From: a virus
DNA length: 64,000 nt
Virus record (IMG/VR): IMGVR_UViG_3300031964_000005
Location: 1 to 64,000 of that record
Strand: one strand, 5' to 3'
Positions 8,248 to 16,264 of the stretch are shown one piece after another. Position 1 is the first letter of the stretch. Each line of letters opens with the position of its first letter. Under the pieces are notes generated by a model that saw nothing but the letters and a program-made list of their open reading frames with translations, was not told where the DNA came from and ran no database searches. A program made the position numbers and the translations under genes.

Positions 8248-9489
8248 ATGGCTGCAGTTGTCCAAATGAAACGTAGTTCCACACCAGGATTAATTCCAGG
8301 TGCTGATGAATTGGTTGCCGGTCAATTAGCAATTAACACGGCAGATGAAAAGTTGTATGCACTAAATTCCAGTGGCGTTGTAGTTTCGCTGGGTGGTGCG
8401 GGTGGCGGGACCGTTACTTCGGTTAATAGCGTAAGTCCGGTTTCAGGCAACGTGACATTAACCCCCACCAATCTTGGAGCTTCTACTGTTGGTAACGCTG
8501 TATTTACGGCCAGTACCGCAGCTGCTGCAGTCACGGCCTTGGGCGGTACTACCGTAGGTTCAGCAGTTTTCACCGCTGCTTCGACCGGCGCTGCACAGAC
8601 GGCTATCGGGGCCTCGACTTTGGGTGCAGCATTGTTTACCACGGCCAGCGCAACTGCGGCTGTGACTAGTCTTGGCGGTACGACAGTGGGTGCTGCTGTA
8701 TTTACCGCAGCCTCAACAGCTGCGGCTCAAACAGCAATTGGTGCATCTACCGTTGGTGCTACGTTATTCACAGAGACCACGACTGCTGCCGCTTTGTCTT
8801 ATTTGGGTGGTATTTCGACGTCAGAAATTAACGTGGCAAATGGTGTTGCGCCACTGGACTCGAGTGGCTTAGTGCCTTTGGCCAATATTCCGGCGTCCCT
8901 GATTGGTGCTGTGGACTATCAAGCACCGTTTATTCCGGGTACAACTACCCTTCCTGCGGCTGCTACGGGTAATAAGGGCTGGTACTACATCGCTAGTACG
9001 GCGGGCACGTACACGCCACCCTCAGGAACGTTGCTGACCTTTGCCGGTGGTGACTATTTAATCTCCAACGGTACAGCTTGGAGCACTATATCAACACAAG
9101 GTGCTGTTACCTCAGTTAATGGTCAGACTGGCGCTGTTGTGCTCACCGCTGCGTCTATTACATCAGGTACGTTTGCAGCTGCTCAATTGGGGGCCTCAGC
9201 TGGTGATAATTTAGTACTCACAACCAGCGGTGCAGGTGCTCCTACTTGGGTTGCTACCATATCTGCTGCTCAAGTCGGTGCCTCATCTGGCGATTCCCTG
9301 ATTTTGTCTACCAATGGCTCGGGTGTATCCACCTGGGTTGCAACCGTGCCTACAGCAAATCTTCCGGTGGCTACTGCATCGGCATTGGGCTTGGCCGAAG
9401 CTGGTTCCGGTCTGTCTGTGTCCGCGGGTGTGTTCTCGGTCAATACGAGTGCATTGACCCTGGATGAAGGTACTTACACAGGTACGTAA
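8248..9489 (+). CDS. Tail fibre with adaptor and GA-rich short repeats
   Basis: 413 residues with AAGGAG upstream. Residues 1-48 carry the adaptor motif (VVQMKRSSTPGLIPGADELV, AGQLAIN, KLYALNSSG) shared with fibres at 2874 and 9920. Next is VTSVNSVSPVSGNVTLT, then about six short repeats of pattern G[AG][ST]T[VL]G.A[VL]FT.A(S,T,A)n over residues 73-190, a shaft-like region. The C-terminal half contains DSSGLVPLANIPASLIGAVD, a small domain around GWYYIASTAGTYTPPSG, and a second VTSVNGQTGAVVLTA. The gene ends just before a terminator hairpin. It is a receptor-contacting or linker fibre. Confidence 0.75.
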   Translation: MAAVVQMKRSSTPGLIPGADELVAGQLAINTADEKLYALNSSGVVVSLGGAGGGTVTSVNSVSPVSGNVTLTPTNLGASTVGNAVFTASTAAAAVTALGGTTVGSAVFTAASTGAAQTAIGASTLGAALFTTASATAAVTSLGGTTVGAAVFTAASTAAAQTAIGASTVGATLFTETTTAAALSYLGGISTSEINVANGVAPLDSSGLVPLANIPASLIGAVDYQAPFIPGTTTLPAAATGNKGWYYIASTAGTYTPPSGTLLTFAGGDYLISNGTAWSTISTQGAVTSVNGQTGAVVLTAASITSGTFAAAQLGASAGDNLVLTTSGAGAPTWVATISAAQVGASSGDSLILSTNGSGVSTWVATVPTANLPVATASALGLAEAGSGLSVSAGVFSVNTSALTLDEGTYTGT

Positions 9490-9510
9490 TTCAAAGTTAG
9501 TAATTAACAA

Positions 9511-9541
9511 AAGGCCCGCTTGTACAGGGGGCCTTAGTTTT
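9511..9541 (+). terminator. Rho-independent terminator after fibre gene
   Basis: AAGGCCC (9511-9517) pairs perfectly with GGGCCTT (9529-9535), with an 11-nt loop, followed by AGTTTTAT. It lies 22 bases after the stop of the fibre at 8248-9489 and ends that transcription unit. Confidence 0.7.
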
Positions 9542-9553
9542 ATAAATTGGTGA

Positions 9554-9573
9554 ACGATACAAGTTAGTATCGT
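9554..9573. other. 7-bp hairpin in intergenic region
   Basis: ACGATAC (9554-9560), loop AAGTTA, and GTATCGT (9567-9573) form a perfect inverted repeat between the terminator and the small zinc-finger gene at 9640. It could be a second terminator, an operator or an mRNA 5' structure. No U-run follows directly, so its role is open. The rest of the 150-bp gap is AT-rich with no ORF. Confidence 0.4.
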
Positions 9574-9639
9574 GCCCTGTTAATTTTATATAGTGGCAAC
9601 GGTAACAATAAAAATATCACTAAAACAGGACTTAGGCTC

Positions 9640-9867
9640 ATGGATGATTTAGATTTTGTTCAAGACGCAGAGGCAGAAAACATGGCTCGCGCAATACAGG
9701 CCGTTCGTAATCGTGCTAGGTCAAGCACGTTATTATTCTCTGGTAGCTGCTATTATTGTGATACGCCAGTCAAATCGCCTCACGTATTCTGCAATACAGA
9801 ATGCCGCGATGATTGGGAACAAGAACAGCGACTACTGAGGATGAACGGACGAGGCACGAGCACCTAG
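9640..9867 (+). CDS. Small TraR/DksA-like zinc-finger protein
   Basis: 75 residues: an N-terminal acidic helix (MDDLDFVQDAEAENMARA) followed by a Cys4-type finger, C-Y-Y-C, then F-C-N-T-E-C, and a short charged tail. The helix-then-finger layout resembles phage TraR/DksA-like proteins that bind RNA polymerase, but the second half of the finger (FCNTECRDDWEQE) is closer to other short phage zinc ribbons. It lies alone between two fibre genes behind a terminator. A regulatory role is possible; the family is not certain. Confidence 0.55.
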   Translation: MDDLDFVQDAEAENMARAIQAVRNRARSSTLLFSGSCYYCDTPVKSPHVFCNTECRDDWEQEQRLLRMNGRGTST

Positions 9868-9919
9868 ATAGAGAATTTAGTTAGGAGATGTGGGGATTTA
9901 GGATCCCGCTATATAAAAT

Positions 9920-11323
9920 ATGACAAAACTCCTGCATCTTCGTAACTCAACACCGGGACTTGCCCCAGCAGCAGATAACTTAACAGCAGGCCAGTTAGCC
10001 ATAAATTACGCAGACGGTACTTTATGGACCTTAAATAGTTCGGGGATAGTTAAAGAATTGGCTAGTGCTTCTATTCTGGCTACAACGCTCACAACTACTG
10101 TAGCCTCTACATACGGCATAACTGGGGTTGGTGCCACAATAACAAATCTCGATACCTCATTCAGTACTGGATTTTATTATGCACCATCAACAGCATCAGG
10201 AACGTTCCCCACAAATACGGGAGCCCTCAATGCAACGTTGTTGGTTACTAATAATGGCACAACATCAGCGGTTACTCAATTGTTTACGGCCTTGGGTGGC
10301 ACGTTTGACGGCTCTATTTATGTACGTCAGTACGTGAGTGGTGCATGGTCCATTTGGGTTGCGGCCTACACACCATTGAACACGACTACACAGTTGGTAA
10401 AGACGATCAATGGTGTGAGTCCTAATACTAGTGGTAATTTCATCGTCAATGAACCAAAGAACAAAATCATAAACGGGCGCTTCATTGTCTGGCAGCGATC
10501 AGTGCCCGCTGCAGGGGCTCAGGCTGGCTTCATTGCTGACCGCTGGTACATGTTTAGCAATGGGTCCACGGTAAGCACAGGGAGCGCTACGACGTTTCCT
10601 GTTGGCAGTTCAACCTATTTTGTGTGGCAAGAAACGGCGGGTACAGGCACACCCTATATCAGTCAGTCCGTGAACGATGTAACGACGTATTCAGGACAGA
10701 CTGCGACTATTAGTTTCTGGGCTAACCCGTCTAAAGCGATGACCCTAACACCAACGAGTTATCAAAATTTCGGGACCTCAGGTTCAACAACGGTGACTAC
10801 TGCGGGCTCAGCAATTACGTTGACATCCGGGGCTTGGACCCTTTACACACAGACCATAAATGTTCCATCAGTCCAGGGTAAGACCATTGGTGCTAATAAT
10901 TATTGTAGGATACAGCTAGCAACGGCTTTAACACCAGGGACCTTTACACTGAATTTAACAGAGGTTCAATGGGAACTAGGACCCTCGTACACAGGTTACG
11001 AGTACGAGGACCTGAGTATTACAACGGCTAGATGTCTGTTCTACTATGAGATGTTTAACAATAATTCACTGGGTTGGGCTGGCCGACTATCTGACGGAGA
11101 TGCGGCCCAGATGATGGTGAATTACGCCTTCAAGAGATTAGGTGCACCAACCCTAAATTTCTTGAATGTCACCGAAACTAATTTGACTAACACCACGATT
11201 ACAACTACAGAACAATCGAATCAGGTATCTAGATTGACGTTGCCTACATGCAATCAATTGTTAGGTGCCTTGTGTACGATCAATTTCAATTTAGAAGTAG
11301 TGGCAGAATTACCCACAACATAG
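9920..11323 (+). CDS. Receptor-binding tail fibre with pyocin-knob-like and carbohydrate-binding regions
   Basis: 467 residues. Residues 1-50 repeat the adaptor pattern (LLHLRNSTPGLAPAADNLTA, GQLAIN, LWTLNSSG). Residues 75-155 (DTSFSTGFYYAPSTASGTFP, then RQYVSGAWSIWVAAY) fit the knob domain of R-type pyocin and phage fibres. Residues 180-355 start with NKIINGRFIVWQR and ADRWYMF and contain a jelly-roll-like segment with W-E-L-G-P, a layout common in phage receptor-binding proteins. The C-terminal 110 residues are unique, as expected for a receptor-specific tip. The ribosome site is weak. It is probably the main host-recognition fibre of this module. Confidence 0.78.
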   Translation: MTKLLHLRNSTPGLAPAADNLTAGQLAINYADGTLWTLNSSGIVKELASASILATTLTTTVASTYGITGVGATITNLDTSFSTGFYYAPSTASGTFPTNTGALNATLLVTNNGTTSAVTQLFTALGGTFDGSIYVRQYVSGAWSIWVAAYTPLNTTTQLVKTINGVSPNTSGNFIVNEPKNKIINGRFIVWQRSVPAAGAQAGFIADRWYMFSNGSTVSTGSATTFPVGSSTYFVWQETAGTGTPYISQSVNDVTTYSGQTATISFWANPSKAMTLTPTSYQNFGTSGSTTVTTAGSAITLTSGAWTLYTQTINVPSVQGKTIGANNYCRIQLATALTPGTFTLNLTEVQWELGPSYTGYEYEDLSITTARCLFYYEMFNNNSLGWAGRLSDGDAAQMMVNYAFKRLGAPTLNFLNVTETNLTNTTITTTEQSNQVSRLTLPTCNQLLGALCTINFNLEVVAELPTT

Positions 11324-11331
11324 GATTCAAG

Positions 11332-11511
11332 ATGCCAAGAGCCGAACGCAATATGAGGATGTCAGTCACTACAGCAGTTCCCAGACCGACCAATTCTACC
11401 ATTAATACAGGCATTCGATCTACATTTAATATGGGCTTCCGATCAGGTACAGGCGGACCCGGGGTTGCCCGAAACACCCAGTTTATTAAGGCCCCGAGAG
11501 GTTTCAAATGA
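11332..11511 (+). CDS. Small basic protein, unknown
   Basis: 59 residues, Arg- and Thr-rich (MPRAERNMRMSVTTAVPRP) with no acidic cluster. AGGA overlaps the stop of the preceding fibre, six bases before this ATG. An earlier in-frame ATG (11248) lies inside the fibre gene and lacks a ribosome site. Its own stop overlaps the next start (ATGA), so the two are translationally coupled. It may be a small virion or fibre-assembly protein; nothing specific is recognised. Confidence 0.5.
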   Translation: MPRAERNMRMSVTTAVPRPTNSTINTGIRSTFNMGFRSGTGGPGVARNTQFIKAPRGFK

Positions 11512-11918
11512 CAAACAATTGCATAACAAGTCTGCCTAACGCGCCATTGAATACTCTGGTCGCTGAGGTTAGGGCCTGGCTAGGTCAGAATCATGTGACA
11601 CGAAATCTAGCTACTGCGCAGGTTGCATTCGATGCTACGAATGGATCAGTAGTCGAAGCCTTCAACATCCCTGCTGCGTCTAGCCTAACCCTGAGTCAAG
11701 GTACTGCGGGACTAATTCTTCAGACAACTGCTCCTTTAACTGTTGTAACAACGGTGACTGTCGTTAGCCCGCCCTCCACGGTAACCAACACGTTCATCGT
11801 TAATAGCTTGTTGGTGTTGGACCAGGCAACTACTACCGTTGTACTCACTAATACTAATTTGTCGGGCGGTGCAGCAATAACGGGGCGACTGTACTATGTA
11901 CCAAATACTCCGTTGTGA
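11508..11918 (+). CDS. Hypothetical small structural protein
   Basis: 136 residues whose ATG overlaps the previous stop codon. The N-terminal third has a helix (LNTLVAEVRAWLGQN), and the rest is Thr/Val/Leu-rich and beta-forming (TTVTVVSPPSTVTNTFIV). This composition is typical of phage fibre or virion proteins. It is the last + strand gene, ending about 20 bases before a strong terminator. Confidence 0.5.
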   Translation: MTNNCITSLPNAPLNTLVAEVRAWLGQNHVTRNLATAQVAFDATNGSVVEAFNIPAASSLTLSQGTAGLILQTTAPLTVVTTVTVVSPPSTVTNTFIVNSLLVLDQATTTVVLTNTNLSGGAAITGRLYYVPNTPL

Positions 11919-11934
11919 AATGATTTAAAAGGTG

Positions 11935-11976
11935 AAAAAGGCCAGATTCCTAACCGTGGAATCTGGCCTTTATTTT
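11935..11976. terminator. Bidirectional terminator between convergent units
   Basis: AAAGGCCAGATTCC pairs with GGAATCTGGCCTTT across a 7-nt loop (about 14 bp), with an A-run before and TTTATTTTTAT after. It can stop + strand transcription from the fibre module and - strand transcription from the tail module, which converge here. Confidence 0.85.
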
Positions 11977-12012
11977 TATCTAGCAAAAGTCTAATTACTC
12001 ACCTCAATCTAC

Positions 12013-13731
12013 TTACCATGCAGGGTAGAATGTGTAGCCTAAAATCAATGAGGCTTGAGGGAAATTCCCTGCAGCATCAGCGGTCACTGTTAAATCAATA
12101 GTAATAGTGGTCCCCATATTGACCAAAAGATTTGCATAATCCGTCTTTGACAACTGCGTATGGTCCTGACCTGAGGCACTAAGACTATCGCTAGTAGTGA
12201 TAGAAACTACCATTAAGGTTGAACCTTGACCTATTGTGTTGGATTCAAATTGTGATTTGTTTTCAGTACCAAAGGCCAGCACGTATCCAGTACAGGGAGC
12301 CGTGAAACTTAAATTCAAGGTCTCCACACTAGAGGGGCTTGGTATATAGTTTGTCGACGCCAGTTGAGGTGCAAAATTATAGCTTGTTGGTGACGATTTT
12401 CCAACCACTGCAACAGAGAACCAATCAGACCAGGCACTTGCTTGGTTGCTATACGAGCGGTAGTACATAGGCACGCCAGTAATACCACCAGTGTTGGACC
12501 CCCCATAGCCCTCAGGGTTATAGAACTGAGTGATCGTCCCGTAGTTCACGATCTGCAGAATACCATCCCAACTTACGGGGGGCCAATTAGCCGGAACACC
12601 AGAAGCCCCAATGGCAGTATCGTAACAACCGGAAGGCAAAGTCGTATCGTTGAGGTCATCAGCTGAGGTAAGCTTGCGTCCCATACCCGGCCAGGTTGAG
12701 CCATCAGCAGGACCATGGAGCAAACCGTAGGCTGTTATTTCCCCGGCAGTGGGCATGACCAGTCCTGATCCACCGTAAGCTAATCCAGGATTGCCTACAG
12801 TAGCTAGAGTCCCACCGCCTGCAATCTGATCTGCGAATACCGCACCATCGTCTCTAAAGATCGCAATGTTAGAACCAATAGCAGGTGCTACGGGCAACGG
12901 GATATTATTGTAGGTTCCGTCATTCGTCACATTCAAATTAAATTGATAATTAGAACCGGCGGTGACCACACTTGAAACTGATCGGAAATAACCCTCGTAA
13001 GTTCTGATAACGAATCTTCGATTGGGTGCCGTTAAATCTGCTGGATTGCAGTCGGATGCCGGTACCTGCACCCATGAGGTGGTTGAATTCTCGACCGGGA
13101 ATAAATTGATGGTCGTCCCTATGTTGTAGTAGTCATAGGTTGAGTCAATAGTCCACAAGGAAGCACTCGTGTTTGACAACAACGTTGAATCACCACGCTC
13201 ACTCAGCTCAGCACACATAACCAATGGAATATCAGGGTTGGCCGATAGTTCGGGTGGATAAATATCAGACCATTGATAAGCATTCCAAAGTGTGGGTGGG
13301 GCACAGATAGTATCGATCTGGAACACGGCCGTTGATTGTTGAAGCTTGATCAAACAGTTGAAGGTGTAGGACGATATTACATTTGAACCTAGAGAACTAT
13401 ATTGCTGTTGGGGCGTGTCGAATACAGCTTTCGCAAACATTGTGCCACCAGCCAGGTACAGGGCCACCTCACCAAATTGAAAGGGACCCGTACCCGGAGG
13501 TAAATTACAAATAATGTTGAGCGTATTGTTGCCTATATTTTCATATGATGTTGGAACACCTGTGTATAAAAGCGTTCCATTCAATCCTGTGTCAGTAGGC
13601 TCTGGGGTATAACCAAAAGCACTACCAATAGCGAAGGAAGTTAACGAAATAAATGGGCCAGTAGGAGCAGCAGTCGAGGCTACTGCTAATCCTAGATCGG
13701 TTATGACAAAAACTGGTGTTCCACCTGACAT
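12013..13731 (-). CDS. Tail fibre with collar-like N-terminus
   Basis: 572 residues, last gene of the - strand tail unit. Residues 1-150 (ITDLGLAVASTAAPTGPFIS, then PFQFGEVALYLAGGTMFAKA) resemble the N-terminal tail-collar domain that attaches fibres to baseplates in P2- and Mu-like tails. Residues 370-450 contain LPSGCYDTAIGASGVPANW, ILQIVNYG, and YYRSYSNQASAWSDW, matching the pyocin-knob pattern. The C-terminal 120 residues are unique. AGAGG lies eight bases before the ATG. Its place after gpI-like and one other gene is the usual fibre position, so it is probably a baseplate-attached side fibre. Confidence 0.72.
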   Translation of the reverse strand: MSGGTPVFVITDLGLAVASTAAPTGPFISLTSFAIGSAFGYTPEPTDTGLNGTLLYTGVPTSYENIGNNTLNIICNLPPGTGPFQFGEVALYLAGGTMFAKAVFDTPQQQYSSLGSNVISSYTFNCLIKLQQSTAVFQIDTICAPPTLWNAYQWSDIYPPELSANPDIPLVMCAELSERGDSTLLSNTSASLWTIDSTYDYYNIGTTINLFPVENSTTSWVQVPASDCNPADLTAPNRRFVIRTYEGYFRSVSSVVTAGSNYQFNLNVTNDGTYNNIPLPVAPAIGSNIAIFRDDGAVFADQIAGGGTLATVGNPGLAYGGSGLVMPTAGEITAYGLLHGPADGSTWPGMGRKLTSADDLNDTTLPSGCYDTAIGASGVPANWPPVSWDGILQIVNYGTITQFYNPEGYGGSNTGGITGVPMYYRSYSNQASAWSDWFSVAVVGKSSPTSYNFAPQLASTNYIPSPSSVETLNLSFTAPCTGYVLAFGTENKSQFESNTIGQGSTLMVVSITTSDSLSASGQDHTQLSKTDYANLLVNMGTTITIDLTVTADAAGNFPQASLILGYTFYPAW

Positions 13732-13858
13732 ATCAGTAGCCTCTAATAATTGTTTGTAAGAGTTTCAAGTCAGCCCTCAACTTGGAATTTTATTTTCCGG
13801 TATCACGTATATGAATGACACATACACATCAGTTCTTGATTTGGTTGCACCTGAATCG

Positions 13859-14986
13859 CTAGATGGCTTCTGCACACAAGAAGTTGATAGGCCGTTGCTG
13901 CTGGTCATAAATTATGTTGTAGACATAAGTACGTAAGCCATAAGTCAGGTCAAATGCTATTGGATAAGATGCTTGGTTGGTCTTACCTGAGGCAACGGTC
14001 ATTGACTGAACATCCGCCCAATTCACTCTAAGCTGACCTGAGGCAAATGAGGAATTAGCTGTGGTGTTGCCAACCAATATCAATTGTTGATTGTTGCCCG
14101 CGTAATCTGCATAGAACTTGATGAAATATTTCCTAGCATTTAACTGAGCAATAGTTGGACTATTAGCCGCACTCATTTGCAGACCATTGATCAAGAACTG
14201 CGAACCGTATTGCACAAAGGTAGTTCCACTTGAGCGCGCCTGTACACCGATGAGCCCCCAATAAGCAGTTGGATCAGTCATATTGACTAAGGATCCAATC
14301 AGTGTTGCGTAACCCGATTGATCATGATTGGGGCATCGAACTACATCTGATTGAGGACCATACAATGTGGGTCCTGGGCTAGGACTAGCAGGTGCTGCCG
14401 GGAGTTGAATACTGATACCTATGAAGTCAATAGAACCACCGTACTTGTTGAACCCTGCAATCTTCCACTGTGCATTAAGGCTAGAACTTGCGGGAGCCAA
14501 GATTGGACGCTCAAGGTCACTCATCATTGAGGGATCAGCACCTGTGCCTATAGGTGCCGAATTATAATCACCGTACTGAGGATCACCGTAAAACGCGATC
14601 TTCAGATTTCCGCCATAGGTGTTGAAATCGGCAATCATGGGGAATGTCTGCCCCGCTTGCAAAAGAATCACTATGTAACCATTATATAAACCATTGGGGA
14701 ACAGCGCCTGCACATAGGAGGCAGCATATTCGAAAGACTGAAAAGGCAGGGCCTTGGTTCCAGGGTTTAAATTACTGCCAGTACTAGTGTTGACAAAATA
14801 AGATACGTAATCAGTAGGTGTTGACTGCTGACCCACGTAAATGCCATCACCGTAAATCTGAATCGTATTGCCTATTGCAGCACTGATGGGCAGCAATGCT
14901 GGTGTGAAGATAGTATTGCCGTCCATTGGTCGGAACACCAGTTCTACAGGGTCATAAAAGATTGGACTTTCTTGAGTGTACGGCAT
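13859..14986 (-). CDS. Baseplate or fibre protein with possible beta-helix
   Basis: 375 residues. The start is immediately after the stop of the gpI-like gene. Residues 60-110 (YFVNTSTGSNLNPGTKALPF) resemble the entry turn of phage and bacterial pectate-lyase-like beta-helices (D/N-G-x-N-P-G-T..PF-T), followed by repeated short beta strands. No catalytic motif is identifiable. It may be a baseplate-attached tailspike or fibre connector. The family is uncertain. The 127-bp gap after it (13732-13858) holds no convincing gene. Confidence 0.55.
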   Translation of the reverse strand: MPYTQESPIFYDPVELVFRPMDGNTIFTPALLPISAAIGNTIQIYGDGIYVGQQSTPTDYVSYFVNTSTGSNLNPGTKALPFQSFEYAASYVQALFPNGLYNGYIVILLQAGQTFPMIADFNTYGGNLKIAFYGDPQYGDYNSAPIGTGADPSMMSDLERPILAPASSSLNAQWKIAGFNKYGGSIDFIGISIQLPAAPASPSPGPTLYGPQSDVVRCPNHDQSGYATLIGSLVNMTDPTAYWGLIGVQARSSGTTFVQYGSQFLINGLQMSAANSPTIAQLNARKYFIKFYADYAGNNQQLILVGNTTANSSFASGQLRVNWADVQSMTVASGKTNQASYPIAFDLTYGLRTYVYNIIYDQQQRPINFLCAEAI

Positions 14987-16246
14987 TTACGTATTCCAGT
15001 AAGGTGTATAGAGTCCAGAACCGGCAACCATTTCGGTCCACCCATCTGGATTACACAATAAATTATTTCGGGTCGTTCCTACGATCTGGTCAGGAAGCTC
15101 GTTCAAAGCAACTGTTCGGGGCACAGGTATCATGGCGAAACCTGGTATACGCTCGTTACCTCGCGTGTCACCTGGGACCTCAATCCAGGAGAAGGGTCCC
15201 AAAATCATAATAATTTCTTGATTAGTAGCCGGTTGATTGCCCATGAACGTTGGGCTGACAATAGGCCCCAGAGTTGCTGGTTGATCATGGAAATTATAGA
15301 CAGGTACGGTCTGTCCATTTGTATTCTGAATCCAGCCCGTAGGTTGGGCTAACAGATATACTTCACTAAAATTATCTAATGTTGGTTCAACCGAGTAGGC
15401 AGCAGTCGGCATCTGTGGAGCAGTGCTAAATGTGGGTGGACCATCTGCACCATAGCTCAGTACATTAGACATAACCAACGAATTATTAGCCCAGAGTCCA
15501 ACAGCAACAATTGTTGCTAATGTGTAGTCAGGCGCTATATGATCAACAATCCACATATCAAAACTTTGATCTACTGCGTAGAGCACTAAATTATAGTTAG
15601 CAATCTCGTAGAAGAATGAAATGAGAGTTGCTAGGTCAAGACCCTGAAGGCCCCCTTGGGCAACAATCTCAACGTGGGTCGTCGGATACCAAGGGCCACC
15701 TTCCCAAATGGGGGTGCCAATTGTAGGGTCACCCGCTGGTGTAAAATTAACGTAGTCCTGAGTCCACAACGTAGTAACAACAAGCGATGAACTGAGACAG
15801 TAGTTAATGAAGCTGATGAAGGCCTCTGTACCCTTACCAAACCAGTACATACCAACCCATCGGCTAATGACCTGATAGCTGTCATTGGTGACGATACCGG
15901 CATTCATCAACTTCATACCCAGTGCATTAACCTGCTTGACCAAAAGATCGCGTTCGGGTTGAGACCAGGCCCCAAAGTCGATCATCTGCGAGTCATATAT
16001 CTGTTGCTGTTCGAGCAGCGGATTAGTGACCCACATGTTGCGTAGGTTACCTAGAGTCTCTGTTGGAATATCAATTGCGGCCTCGAACACCACATCGATT
16101 GCGTTCACAAACTCGGTGTAGTAATCGTTGTTTATCTGCAGATAGGGTGGCAGCAATATTGACCTGGGTGTTCTGTAACCCAGTCTCTTGTTCTCCGCCG
16201 GAGTGTTCATGCCAGGCGGATCTACGGTGTACAGATATTGAGTCAT
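14987..16246 (-). CDS. Baseplate protein, gpI-like (P2 tail protein I)
   Basis: 419 residues. It lies directly after gp25-like and gpJ-like genes, the order W-J-I of P2-type contractile tails. The N-terminal 200 residues (ILLPPYLQINN, a long helix, LRNMWVTNPLLEQQQIYDS, then QLVNAL-like helices and a Gly/Thr/Phe stretch) fit the gpI layout, in which a P..L.....Y.E.. start is followed by helices. It is longer than P2 I (about 176 residues), with an extra C-terminal beta-rich part. It would form part of the baseplate wedge and hold fibres. Identification relies mostly on gene order. Confidence 0.6.
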   Translation of the reverse strand: MTQYLYTVDPPGMNTPAENKRLGYRTPRSILLPPYLQINNDYYTEFVNAIDVVFEAAIDIPTETLGNLRNMWVTNPLLEQQQIYDSQMIDFGAWSQPERDLLVKQVNALGMKLMNAGIVTNDSYQVISRWVGMYWFGKGTEAFISFINYCLSSSLVVTTLWTQDYVNFTPAGDPTIGTPIWEGGPWYPTTHVEIVAQGGLQGLDLATLISFFYEIANYNLVLYAVDQSFDMWIVDHIAPDYTLATIVAVGLWANNSLVMSNVLSYGADGPPTFSTAPQMPTAAYSVEPTLDNFSEVYLLAQPTGWIQNTNGQTVPVYNFHDQPATLGPIVSPTFMGNQPATNQEIIMILGPFSWIEVPGDTRGNERIPGFAMIPVPRTVALNELPDQIVGTTRNNLLCNPDGWTEMVAGSGLYTPYWNT

Positions 16247-16264
16247 TTATTAGTTGTCCTTAGA

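Noticed and set aside
9912-9919. TATAAAAT directly before the fibre ATG at 9920
   Set aside because: The element abuts the start codon, leaving no leader or ribosome site. It is unlike the well-spaced copies at 7643 and 55997.
73-11000. Repetitive DNA in the fibre genes considered as CRISPR or other arrays
   Set aside because: Repeats are in-frame, imperfect and encode protein repeats of constant type; there are no unique spacers or leader.
13812-13931. A 39-codon + strand ORF in the gap between two - strand genes
   Set aside because: It overlaps the end of the - strand gene at 13859, lacks a ribosome site and has no similarity to recognised proteins.
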